Positions 51,770 through 59,355 of a stretch of 64,000 nucleotides of DNA are shown here, piece after piece. Position 1 is the first letter of the stretch; every line of letters begins with the position of its first letter. The stretch is from assembly GCA_027452005.1 (NCBI GenBank), contig DAIDHF010000004.1:1-64000 (forward strand), in the 5' to 3' direction. The notes beneath the pieces were generated by a model. That model was not told where the DNA came from. It did not search any database and was given only the letters and a program-made list of their open reading frames with translations. The DNA is from Acidimicrobiales bacterium. GTDB lineage: Bacteria > Actinomycetota > Acidimicrobiia > Acidimicrobiales > JAKAVM01. A program made the position numbers and the translations under genes.

Positions 51770-54130
51770 CTACAAACCTTGAGTGCCAGGTCCTCCATCG
51801 GGCGAGGCGATGGCCACCTTTTCTTTGGCTACCCCATTCCCGTTGGAGATTTCAAATGCCGCCATTCCCTTAGCCTCCATCCAGGTCTTGAAGTCATCTG
51901 GGGGAAGCGGTTTGGAAATATAGTACCCCTGGGTCCGGTCGCAACCAAGGTCAACTAGCAAATCGAGGGTTTCACGATCCTCAACCCCTTCGGCGGTTAC
52001 CTGTATTCCTAACGTGTGACTCAGATCCACCATGGACCTCACGATTGCGAAGTCGTGCTCCTCGTTTATTATGTTTGCAACAAATGACCGATCCATCTTT
52101 AGTTCATTTATTGGGAGCCGCCTGAGTGTAGACAGTGATGAGTATCCGGTACCAAAGTCGTCAATGCTCGTGTGGATTCCCAAAGACGATATCTTGTGCA
52201 ACATCTCTTCAACAATTGGCATTTCGTCAATAATTGCACTCTCGGTAATTTCCAGCATGAGTTTCTCAGGGGGGAGTCCAGATTCGGATAGTAACTCCTC
52301 GAGCCAGTCCAGGAGGGAGTAATCATGGAGGTTCCTAACCGAGATATTGGCGGCCAAGTGAAGGTCTAGGCCTTGTTTTCTCCACTCTTGGACTTGGCGA
52401 ACACTTTCAATTCCTACCCATCTGGTTAGTTGGTTGATGAGACCGGAGATCTCAGCCAACTCGACAAAGTGAGCCGGTGACAAAAGTCCACGTCGAGGGT
52501 GCTGCCAGCGCACCAGCGCCTCCATGCCGACTGCCCGTCCCGAGGAAAGGTCAATCTTGGGTTGATAGTGCAGGACCATCTCTCCACGATCAATCGCTGG
52601 GCCGAGTTCCCCGAGAAGCGTAAGACGCCTGATATTGAAGTGAGAGCTATCGGGACTATAAGTGGATTTTCCTACCCCGTTGCGCTTGGCCGCATATAGG
52701 GCCATATCGGCCTTTTGTAGGAGGGCCTCAGCATCGCGTCCATGATCGGGGAAACTGGCAATACCAATTGATCCAGACGCCCTGACCTGAATTCCTGAGA
52801 GCATGAATGGAGGTTCTAGAACACCCTGAATCTTCGAGGTCAACTCATGGCAGGTGTGTTCAGCGTCTTGGGAAACCCGAACCACGGCGAACTCGTCACC
52901 CCCGAGACGGGCCAAAACGTCAGTGGGTCCCAAAACTGACCCCAGTCGCTCTCCAACTTGGCGCAGCAGCTGGTCACCAAACTGATGCCCCAGGGTATCG
53001 TTGATCTCTTTGAACTGGTTTATATCCACCATCAAAAGGGATACCGATTGCCCGGATTTTTCCGCCAATGCCAAAGAGCTTATGAGCTTTTGGTGCAACT
53101 GGACCCGGTTTGGGAGATCGGTAACCCCGTCGTGTAGGGCTTGGTGCATCAGGGCGTTCTGTGCCCCGACCCGCTCGGTGATGTCCTCAATTGAAACGGC
53201 CACCTCCCAGTTGCCAACCGAGAAGATCTGGAGACTATATACCCCAGTTTTTAGCGCCGGAGTGTCGGTGGACGGGGTGACGTCAATATCAATCTTGAAC
53301 GGATTTCCGGTGGCATTAACTCGACGCAGGAGTCCATAAAAGGGTCCCGAGTTGGGCAGTTCGTAGTCCACGTCAGCAAAGGAGCTGCCAACCAAGTTTG
53401 AGATATCAATTCCCGTCGTCGAGATGGTAGCCGGGTTAGACGAGATGAGTGAGATCATCGACGGGTCTATTTCGCCTCTTTCAGGGAGGTTGGCCTCCAA
53501 GCGAAACACGTAAATGCCAACCGGGATCTTCTCCATGATGTTGGCGTATCGCCTAAGGTGCTGTTCGGCCTTCTCACGGGCCAGAGACACGGTTGCTGCA
53601 GCCGCGGCCACGGCTAATCCAATTATCAAGTAGGCCACAATCCCATGGGCCCGAGACCCCCAGAAGAACGCATAGTTAAAGCGCATCGCACCCCACATGG
53701 CCGCCGCTCCAATGACCGCCCCTACCCCGGTTGTGCGAGGCGGGAACAAGATACCTTCGGCTGCCAGTGCGGCAATTCCGGCCATAAATATGGGTGCCCA
53801 CCACTTGGGATATACCGCCACCAAGGAGGCTATATATATCTGATCCAACCACATCATCTGGTAATGAAGACGGTTGGTTCGACGAGTCCACACGTCGATT
53901 ACAATGCTAGATCCAAGGCCAAGAACGGTCATGGCGGCGACGAACCCGTACGTCTTGTCCGTGGCGGGCATTCTGACTATTGCGCTCACAATAACTGCAA
54001 CAATCACGACGTGATGGGAGAAACTTGCCTGATTCCACCACCTAGACTGGGGCACCGAGAAATCTTCTAGCCCACTTGCTGAAGCCAGACCCCTCTTAAT
54101 AACTCTTGAAAGTGAATTGTCAGATTCCAC
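51770..54130 (-). CDS. Membrane GGDEF-EAL c-di-GMP turnover protein
   Basis: A 786-residue protein. About six membrane helices (residues 35-195) are followed by a PAS-like segment (about 200-320), a GGDEF domain with intact LARLGGDEFAVV (near residue 412) and an EAL domain with GMEALVRWQHP (near 535) and DDFGTGYSSL (near 663), plus the C-terminal AEGVEDRETLDLLVDLGCD. The inhibitory RxxD site before GGDEF is not kept (GPTD). Both cyclase and phosphodiesterase motifs look complete, so either activity is possible. It would complement the cyclase at 40097. Confidence 0.9.
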   Translation of the reverse strand: MESDNSLSRVIKRGLASASGLEDFSVPQSRWWNQASFSHHVVIVAVIVSAIVRMPATDKTYGFVAAMTVLGLGSSIVIDVWTRRTNRLHYQMMWLDQIYIASLVAVYPKWWAPIFMAGIAALAAEGILFPPRTTGVGAVIGAAAMWGAMRFNYAFFWGSRAHGIVAYLIIGLAVAAAAATVSLAREKAEQHLRRYANIMEKIPVGIYVFRLEANLPERGEIDPSMISLISSNPATISTTGIDISNLVGSSFADVDYELPNSGPFYGLLRRVNATGNPFKIDIDVTPSTDTPALKTGVYSLQIFSVGNWEVAVSIEDITERVGAQNALMHQALHDGVTDLPNRVQLHQKLISSLALAEKSGQSVSLLMVDINQFKEINDTLGHQFGDQLLRQVGERLGSVLGPTDVLARLGGDEFAVVRVSQDAEHTCHELTSKIQGVLEPPFMLSGIQVRASGSIGIASFPDHGRDAEALLQKADMALYAAKRNGVGKSTYSPDSSHFNIRRLTLLGELGPAIDRGEMVLHYQPKIDLSSGRAVGMEALVRWQHPRRGLLSPAHFVELAEISGLINQLTRWVGIESVRQVQEWRKQGLDLHLAANISVRNLHDYSLLDWLEELLSESGLPPEKLMLEITESAIIDEMPIVEEMLHKISSLGIHTSIDDFGTGYSSLSTLRRLPINELKMDRSFVANIINEEHDFAIVRSMVDLSHTLGIQVTAEGVEDRETLDLLVDLGCDRTQGYYISKPLPPDDFKTWMEAKGMAAFEISNGNGVAKEKVAIASPDGGPGTQGL

Positions 54131-54259
54131 GGTTAGCTAAATGATAGTCCTTTAGTTGTATCAACACAAACGAATATATCCTGGTAGATGCTTATTTTTG
54201 TACGCATTTGGATGCCATTTGCATAGCACACGCTCCAACAGTACTAGGTTATTCAGGCG

Positions 54260-54682
54260 ATGAAGGCGATAATGCTCCTGTGTGACGCTGCCCAGGTTGC
54301 CGACGGCAAGCTCTATATTTTGGGGGGCGGATGGTCGGTAACCGGTCCCATGCCCGTACCGAGTGCAATTGCAGTGAAGGTGGAGGTGGATTGGTATGAG
54401 GTTGAGCAGATTCACAACTGGGAGATTTCACTCGTTGATGAAGATGGTCACCCGGTTCTCGTCGAAACACCCGAGGGTGACCATGAGCTACATGTCAGAG
54501 GCGAGTTTGAGGTAGCCAAGCCGGAAGGTCTGCCAGCTGGGAGCCCGGTTGATTTCTCGCTCGCCATCAATATGGGCCCCCTGCCCTTAGAAAACGGAAG
54601 GCGATATTCCTGGCGACTAGCCATTGACGGCAACTCTGATGCCTCGTGGTCTCTGGCTTTTTCAACTAGACCTATTGCCTAA
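54260..54682 (+). CDS. DUF6941 family protein
   Basis: A 140-residue beta-rich protein that begins MLLCDAAQVADGKLYILGGG, the signature start of a small conserved family (DUF6941) common in actinobacteria, and ends with a WSLAFSTRP strand. No catalytic motif is visible and the function is unknown. ATG 54260 has no clear ribosome site. It is 23 bases upstream of the MaoC gene on the same strand, so the two are probably co-transcribed, and divergent from the GGDEF-EAL gene. Confidence 0.75.
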   Translation: MKAIMLLCDAAQVADGKLYILGGGWSVTGPMPVPSAIAVKVEVDWYEVEQIHNWEISLVDEDGHPVLVETPEGDHELHVRGEFEVAKPEGLPAGSPVDFSLAINMGPLPLENGRRYSWRLAIDGNSDASWSLAFSTRPIA

Positions 54683-54705
54683 ATGATAACTCGAGGAGGA
54701 ATTAT

Positions 54706-55218
54706 ATGACTGTACACGATCGACCGTTCGGGAGATACTATGAGGATTTTGAGCCCGGTGACATCTACCGGCACTGGCCTGGCAAGACTATTACAGAGGC
54801 CGATGATCATCTGTTTTGTATGATCACCATGAACCACCATCCGCTTCATACCAACGAGTACTTTGCCGAGAATGAGACAGTTCACAAGAAAAACGTGGTC
54901 GTGGGTAATCTGGTTTACTCACTCGTTTTGGGTATGAGCGTTCCAGATGTCTCTGGTTCATGCATTGCCAATCTAGAGGTAGAGTCCTTGATCCACCGGT
55001 TCCCGACTTTTCACGGTGACACAATATATGCAGAGACCCGGGTACTTGACCGGGCAGAGTCAAAGTCCAAGGGTGACCGAGGGGTGGTAACCGTTGAGAC
55101 GAAGGCGTTCAACCAACGCGGGGAAGAGGTCTGTTATTTCAGACGAAAGCTAATGGTCTGGAAGAGCGAGTTTGCTCCGCAGAGAAAACGCCCTTACGGC
55201 GATAACGTCTGGGAATAA
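54706..55218 (+). CDS. MaoC-family acyl dehydratase
   Basis: A 170-residue hotdog protein. YYEDFEPGDIYRHWPGKTIT, ADDHLFCMITMNHHPLHTN and NLVYSLVLGMSVPDVS are typical of MaoC-like (R)-specific enoyl-CoA hydratases; the motif MNHHPLHTN keeps the NPxH-like catalytic region. Strong ribosome site GAGGAGG. It could hydrate mesaconyl-CoA or another enoyl-CoA; similar small MaoC genes sit beside citE-like genes in Mycobacterium (Rv2499c/Rv2498c), and Mcl- and Mcd-like genes are 4-6 kb away here. Specific substrate not determined. Confidence 0.82.
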   Translation: MTVHDRPFGRYYEDFEPGDIYRHWPGKTITEADDHLFCMITMNHHPLHTNEYFAENETVHKKNVVVGNLVYSLVLGMSVPDVSGSCIANLEVESLIHRFPTFHGDTIYAETRVLDRAESKSKGDRGVVTVETKAFNQRGEEVCYFRRKLMVWKSEFAPQRKRPYGDNVWE

Positions 55219-55233
55219 AGGCACAAGGGTAAT

Positions 55234-55288
55234 TCCATCAAGTTACCCCGAGGGGACTGGCGGCTTCAGCCATCAGAGGACGTCACCG
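55234..55288 (+). repeat. Solo copy of the 26.5-kb hairpin element
   Basis: A 55-base repeat between the convergent MaoC and hydrolase genes. Its first 42 bases are 40/42 identical to one end of the element at 26526-26740, and its last 32 bases match the other end with one mismatch, the two matches overlapping at the TTCA-loop hairpin. It looks like the larger element with everything between the two hairpins removed. Confidence 0.7.
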
Positions 55289-55311
55289 AGCTACTCAGAG
55301 TATAACCCGGG

Positions 55312-56265
55312 TTACGTAGCTGGAATTTTCGGTTGGGCCGGGCCGAGGAACTCTAGAACCCGAGCGTTGAACTCCTCGGGTTGTTCCACGTTCATGAAGT
55401 GACCGGCATCTTCAACTATGTGCATCTTGGATTCGGCATTTAGGTATGTCTTTGCTGCAAGTGCTAGCTCGACATCTAGACATCCGTCGTTTCTCCCGTG
55501 CATATAAAGTAGGGGTTGTGGAGTTGGGGCCATTACTGCCGCCTGGTATTGGGCAAGTGAGTCATCATGTCTTGTCGAGTCAAACATTGCCCGGTAGTAA
55601 CCAATTGCACTCGACAAGTTGTCCTCGTTTCTTAGAGCCCTCTTGACATGAATTAGGTCATCGGTTGCGTTATAGCCTGGTGACCAGTCGTTCCAGAGGC
55701 GTTCTATCAAGGCGAGATCATTCATCATAATGGCCGCCTCGGCAAGCGGGACCTGAAAGAAGAACATATACCAGCTGCGCTTGAGCTGATCTACGGAAAA
55801 GAACGCCGAGGCCATTGCTGCTACCGGGGGAACCGCACAGGTGACCACCCGCCGCCAAGCACCAGGTTGATATGCTGCCGCCCCGTAAGCACTAAATGCT
55901 CCCCAGTCGTGTCCGATAATCACGCCCTGATTGCCGGGCGATAGCTGGCTGGCAATGGCACAGGCATCGGCCACTAGGGCTCCGGTCTGGAACGAAGACC
56001 CAGGTGGGGTACTAGTTGGCCAGTATCCGCGTTGGAATGGTGCCACGGCCCGGTAGCCTGCCTTGGCCAGTGGGCCAAGCAGGTATCGCCAGGTATAGGC
56101 GGTGTCGGGAAACCCGTGCAGACATAAGGCGAGTTCTCCATCTTGTGGACCCAGGCCAATAAGCGAGAATTGAACCCCGTTGGCTATGATTGTGAAGTGG
56201 TCAAAGCCGTCAATGGAAGTCTGGCTTTCGTCTTCGACGTGATCGCTGGTAAAATTATCGGACAT
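55312..56265 (-). CDS. Alpha/beta hydrolase, epoxide hydrolase-like
   Basis: A 317-residue alpha/beta hydrolase. The oxyanion motif is LCLHGFPDTAYTWR, the nucleophile Asp lies in IIGHDWGAFSAYGAA, and the distal His in EDAGHFMNVEQPEEF, matching epoxide hydrolases and related haloalkane or ester hydrolases. The nucleophile being Asp instead of Ser favours epoxide hydrolase chemistry. Start chosen at ATG 56265, since the track start (56307) extends into the divergent pilT; TACCAT seven bases upstream would make the mRNA leaderless. Cytoplasmic, substrate unknown. Confidence 0.82.
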   Translation of the reverse strand: MSDNFTSDHVEDESQTSIDGFDHFTIIANGVQFSLIGLGPQDGELALCLHGFPDTAYTWRYLLGPLAKAGYRAVAPFQRGYWPTSTPPGSSFQTGALVADACAIASQLSPGNQGVIIGHDWGAFSAYGAAAYQPGAWRRVVTCAVPPVAAMASAFFSVDQLKRSWYMFFFQVPLAEAAIMMNDLALIERLWNDWSPGYNATDDLIHVKRALRNEDNLSSAIGYYRAMFDSTRHDDSLAQYQAAVMAPTPQPLLYMHGRNDGCLDVELALAAKTYLNAESKMHIVEDAGHFMNVEQPEEFNARVLEFLGPAQPKIPAT

Positions 56266-56298
56266 AGTTACAATGGTACATGAGAGAACAGTAGAGAT

Positions 56299-57435
56299 AT
56301 GGCACACGACTGGCTAGACAGATGCCTGACCAAGCTCTGTGAAGTGGAGGGCTCTGATCTCCACATTAAAGTTGGAGCTCCACCGAGAATCCGGGTCAAC
56401 GGAATTCTCTATGAGCTTGAAGGCGAGAACCGGATAGGCCCCGAAGATTCAGAGGCCATGGCATTGGCCATCATGCGCCCCGACGTGGCCGAGCACTTTC
56501 GAAAAGAGCTAGAAGCTGACTGTGCCTACTCGTTGCCCGGACTGGGTAGGTTTCGAGTAAACGTGTACCACCAGCGATCTACCGTGGCCCTCGCCCTGAG
56601 GAGGGTCATGCCTGATCCGGCGACCATAGCCGAGCTGGGTCTCCCTGAAGTCGTTGCCCGTTTAGCAGACGAGGAAAGGGGCCTTATTTTGGTTACCGGT
56701 CCAACGGGCTCTGGTAAGACGACTACTTTAGCTGCCGTTGTTGAACATATAAATCGGTCTCGACCCTGTCATATAATTACCATTGAGGACCCCGTCGAAA
56801 TCTTGCACCGCGATAAAATGGCCTCTATTGAGCAGCGAGAGATAGGAATTGACACGCGCGACTTTGCCACGGCTCTGCGGGCCGCCATGCGCCAAGATCC
56901 TGACGTTATTTTAGTCGGCGAGATGAGAGACCTAGAAACCGTGCAGGCTGCCTTGACGGCTGCCGAAACCGGGCACCTAGTACTCTCAACCCTTCACACT
57001 ACCGATGCGACCGAGTCGATAAATAGGATTATTGACTTTTTTGCTCCCTACCAACAAAAGCAGGCACGGATTGCCTTGGCCTCGGTTCTAAGGGGAACAG
57101 TTGGGCAGCGCCTGGTTAGAACCATCGACGGACATGGTCGGGTGGCAGCTGCCGAGATAATGGTACCAAATGGACGGATTCAGCAGTGTATAACCGACCC
57201 AGAACACACCGATGGAATTCGTGAGATTATACAAGAGGGCGACTACTACGGGATGCAAACTTTTGATCAGTCCATATGTCATCTGTTTGAATCTGGGGTG
57301 ATCGGTCTCAAAGAGGCCCTATTGGCGGCGACCAATCCTCACGACCTCAGGGTAATACTACAAAACAAGGGACTAATCCCAACGGTTGGGGGTCAAGATG
57401 GAGACCTCATGCCACCTAGTGCGGGCGCCGCTTAG
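56299..57435 (+). CDS. pilT: Type IV pilus retraction ATPase PilT
   Basis: A 378-residue secretion-type hexameric ATPase. Visible are the N-terminal SDLHIKVGAPPRIRVNG, Walker A GPTGSGKTTT (about residue 138), the Asp box, Walker B VILVGEMRD, the His box TGHLVLSTLHTTDA and the C-terminal GIREIIQEGDYYGMQTFDQS that replaces the AIRNLIRE motif of proteobacterial PilT. It powers pilus retraction for twitching or DNA uptake. No pilB, pilC or pilin gene is in the window, so pilus assembly genes must be elsewhere. Three bases separate it from the downstream MBL-fold gene. Confidence 0.88.
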   Translation: MAHDWLDRCLTKLCEVEGSDLHIKVGAPPRIRVNGILYELEGENRIGPEDSEAMALAIMRPDVAEHFRKELEADCAYSLPGLGRFRVNVYHQRSTVALALRRVMPDPATIAELGLPEVVARLADEERGLILVTGPTGSGKTTTLAAVVEHINRSRPCHIITIEDPVEILHRDKMASIEQREIGIDTRDFATALRAAMRQDPDVILVGEMRDLETVQAALTAAETGHLVLSTLHTTDATESINRIIDFFAPYQQKQARIALASVLRGTVGQRLVRTIDGHGRVAAAEIMVPNGRIQQCITDPEHTDGIREIIQEGDYYGMQTFDQSICHLFESGVIGLKEALLAATNPHDLRVILQNKGLIPTVGGQDGDLMPPSAGAA

Positions 57436-57437
57436 GA

Positions 57438-58289
57438 TTGCCTAGAGTAATTTTTCACGGGGTTCGTGGGTCGTTCCCGTGTGGAGGTCCGGACTACCTG
57501 AAGTACGGAGGCAACACGTCATGTGTTGAGATCCGCACCAACGATCCGGAGCCCATTATCTTGGACTTGGGAACCGGACTGGTAAGACTAGCTGACCGCC
57601 TTGAAAGTCGTGAGAACTTTAGGGCTTCGGTACTTCTTAGTCATCCTCACTGGGATCATATTCAAGGCCTCCCATATTTCAAACCGCTTCATGTTACAGG
57701 TTCTCAGATAGAGATTTTTGCGCCCCCGGTTGAAATATCGTGTGGCGAATCTTATAAAGTGCATCTCGGAGATGTGTTCGATAAGGCTTTTAGCCCCCCC
57801 CTCTTTCCGGTAAGCTGGAACCAACTCGGTGGTAAGGTGGCAATTCACGAACTCACCAGTTCAACCTTTTCCATAGGAGGGGCAAATGTAACGTGTGCGC
57901 CGGTTCCACATCCCGGAATCAATCTGGGTTTCAAGATTATCGTAAGCGGGGTTTCGATAGGGTATGTTAGTGACCACCAGATGCCAAGAGATGACCGTGA
58001 AATCGACCCCGAGGTACTGAAACTTATAGAGGGTGTGGACTTACTCATTCACGACGCCCAATACAGCCAGGAAGAGTTCGAGGCCAAAAGTGATTGGGGG
58101 CACTGCACATATGACTATGCCGTCCATGTGGCCCATGAAGCTCAAGTAAAGTGCCTGGTCCCCTTCCACCACGACCCTTCTCATAGTGATGAGGCCATGG
58201 ACCAGATTTCGGCGCACCTGGTTCAAATGGCTAAACAAGTTGGTATAGAGTGTAGAGTCGCCATGGAAGGCATGGAGATCAATCTTTAG
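57438..58289 (+). CDS. Metallo-beta-lactamase-fold hydrolase
   Basis: A 283-residue MBL-fold protein. The metal motif is LLSHPHWDHIQGLPYF (HxHxDH), with further ligands in PVPHPGINLGF, YVSDHQMP and VPFHHDPSHSD. The N-terminus VIFHGVRGSFPCGGPDYLKYG and the GGNTSCVEI turn match the subgroup related to class II/III cyclic-nucleotide phosphodiesterases and RNase Z. TTG start two bases after pilT, so the two are co-translated; a role in cyclic-nucleotide or cyclic-dinucleotide signalling linked to pili would be attractive but is inference. Confidence 0.8.
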   Translation: MPRVIFHGVRGSFPCGGPDYLKYGGNTSCVEIRTNDPEPIILDLGTGLVRLADRLESRENFRASVLLSHPHWDHIQGLPYFKPLHVTGSQIEIFAPPVEISCGESYKVHLGDVFDKAFSPPLFPVSWNQLGGKVAIHELTSSTFSIGGANVTCAPVPHPGINLGFKIIVSGVSIGYVSDHQMPRDDREIDPEVLKLIEGVDLLIHDAQYSQEEFEAKSDWGHCTYDYAVHVAHEAQVKCLVPFHHDPSHSDEAMDQISAHLVQMAKQVGIECRVAMEGMEINL

Positions 58290-58331
58290 GACCCAGGTTG
58301 GTGGGAAGTTCTTGAAAGCGAAGAGTACAAG

Positions 58332-58832
58332 TTGTCGAACATCGAGAGTATAGGCGCTAGTTCATTTGACCAAGCTCGATTTAGGGAAGTTTTAGGGCAC
58401 TTTGCTTCCGGGATAACCATAGTTACGACCCACGACTCTTTAGGGCCTAGCGGGTTTACGTGCCAGTCGTTTATGTCTTTGTCCCTTGATCCAGCCCTCG
58501 TAGCAATTGCCCCATCAAAAACCTCTGATACCTGGCCAAGGTTGCAAGCCGCCAAGTGTGGGTGCATAAACGTATTAGGGGAGAGTCACGAGTCTTTAGC
58601 CCGAAATTTTGCTGGCAAAGGTGAGAACAAGTTTGACGGGGTCGGATACCGAAGCGGCTCCAATGGGGCCCCAATCCTTGACGGTGCTCTGGCCTATTTA
58701 GAGTGTTGCGTACAAGACGTGTACGAGGCCGGTGACCACTACCTGGTAACTCTTGCCGTTTCAGACCTCGGGACGGAGGGCGGGGATCCAATTATCTTTT
58801 ATAGAGGTGGATTTGGTTATTTCCGTGCATAG
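58332..58832 (+). CDS. Flavin reductase family protein, HsaB-like
   Basis: A 166-residue FMN-binding split-barrel. FREVLGHFASGITIVTTHDS, GFTCQSFMSLSLDPALVAI, CINVLGESHESLARNFAGKG, KFDGVGYRSGSNGAPILDGA and the end IIFYRGGFGYF fit the flavin-reductase component of two-component monooxygenases. The set resembles HsaB, the reductase of the steroid 3-HSA hydroxylase. HsaA is not adjacent, so it may serve another oxygenase. TTG start 42 bases after the MBL gene. It overlaps the next gene's 5' end. Confidence 0.75.
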   Translation: MSNIESIGASSFDQARFREVLGHFASGITIVTTHDSLGPSGFTCQSFMSLSLDPALVAIAPSKTSDTWPRLQAAKCGCINVLGESHESLARNFAGKGENKFDGVGYRSGSNGAPILDGALAYLECCVQDVYEAGDHYLVTLAVSDLGTEGGDPIIFYRGGFGYFRA

Positions 58833-59355
58833 TATTGCCCAGGTTGCTGGTGCCAAGTTGGTAAATCTAAAAACAAACCTTGATCTTCGCGGGAGTTTTA
58901 CTGAAACCTACAGGCAGGAGTGGTTCCCCGAATTACCCCCGATGATTCAGTCTAACCGGTCTGATAAGGTTGCTAACTGTGTGGTCGGGCTACACTACCA
59001 TCTTTTCCAGGCCGACTATTGGTACGTGGTTGCCGGGCGTGCCCGGATTGTGCTTTATGATCTCCGGGTAGGATCACCTACTGAAAAGGGCCTCTGGTCT
59101 CAGGATGTATCCGGAGACGATTCAATAGGGATATACGTTCCTCCTGGAGTAGGACACGGGTTTTCATCTTTGACCGATTTGACGTTGTACTACCAAGTCG
59201 ATTCCTACTACAACCCAGAAGATGAGCTTGGGGTTTTGTGGAATGATCCAGATCTCGGGATTGATTGGGGGCTAGTAGATCCAGTTATCTCGGAGCGAGA
59301 TAGCAAGTGTAAGTTATTCTCACAGCTAACAAGGGACGAGCTTCCCCGCTTTTAG
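58813..59355 (+). CDS. RmlC-like dTDP-4-dehydrorhamnose 3,5-epimerase family protein
   Basis: A cupin-fold protein of about 180 residues. LRGSFTETYRQEWFP, VVGLHYHLFQADYWYVVAGRA, LYDLRVGSPTEKGLW, YVPPGVGHGFSSLTD and VLWNDPDLGIDW follow the RmlC pattern, including the His of GLHYH expected as catalytic base. Such enzymes make dTDP-L-rhamnose precursors or related deoxysugars. The track start at 58753 is deep inside the flavin reductase gene; TTG 58813 (AGAGGTGG just upstream) or GTG 58825 are likelier, still overlapping by 8-20 bases. No other rml gene is nearby. Confidence 0.8.
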   Translation: MVISVHSIAQVAGAKLVNLKTNLDLRGSFTETYRQEWFPELPPMIQSNRSDKVANCVVGLHYHLFQADYWYVVAGRARIVLYDLRVGSPTEKGLWSQDVSGDDSIGIYVPPGVGHGFSSLTDLTLYYQVDSYYNPEDELGVLWNDPDLGIDWGLVDPVISERDSKCKLFSQLTRDELPRF

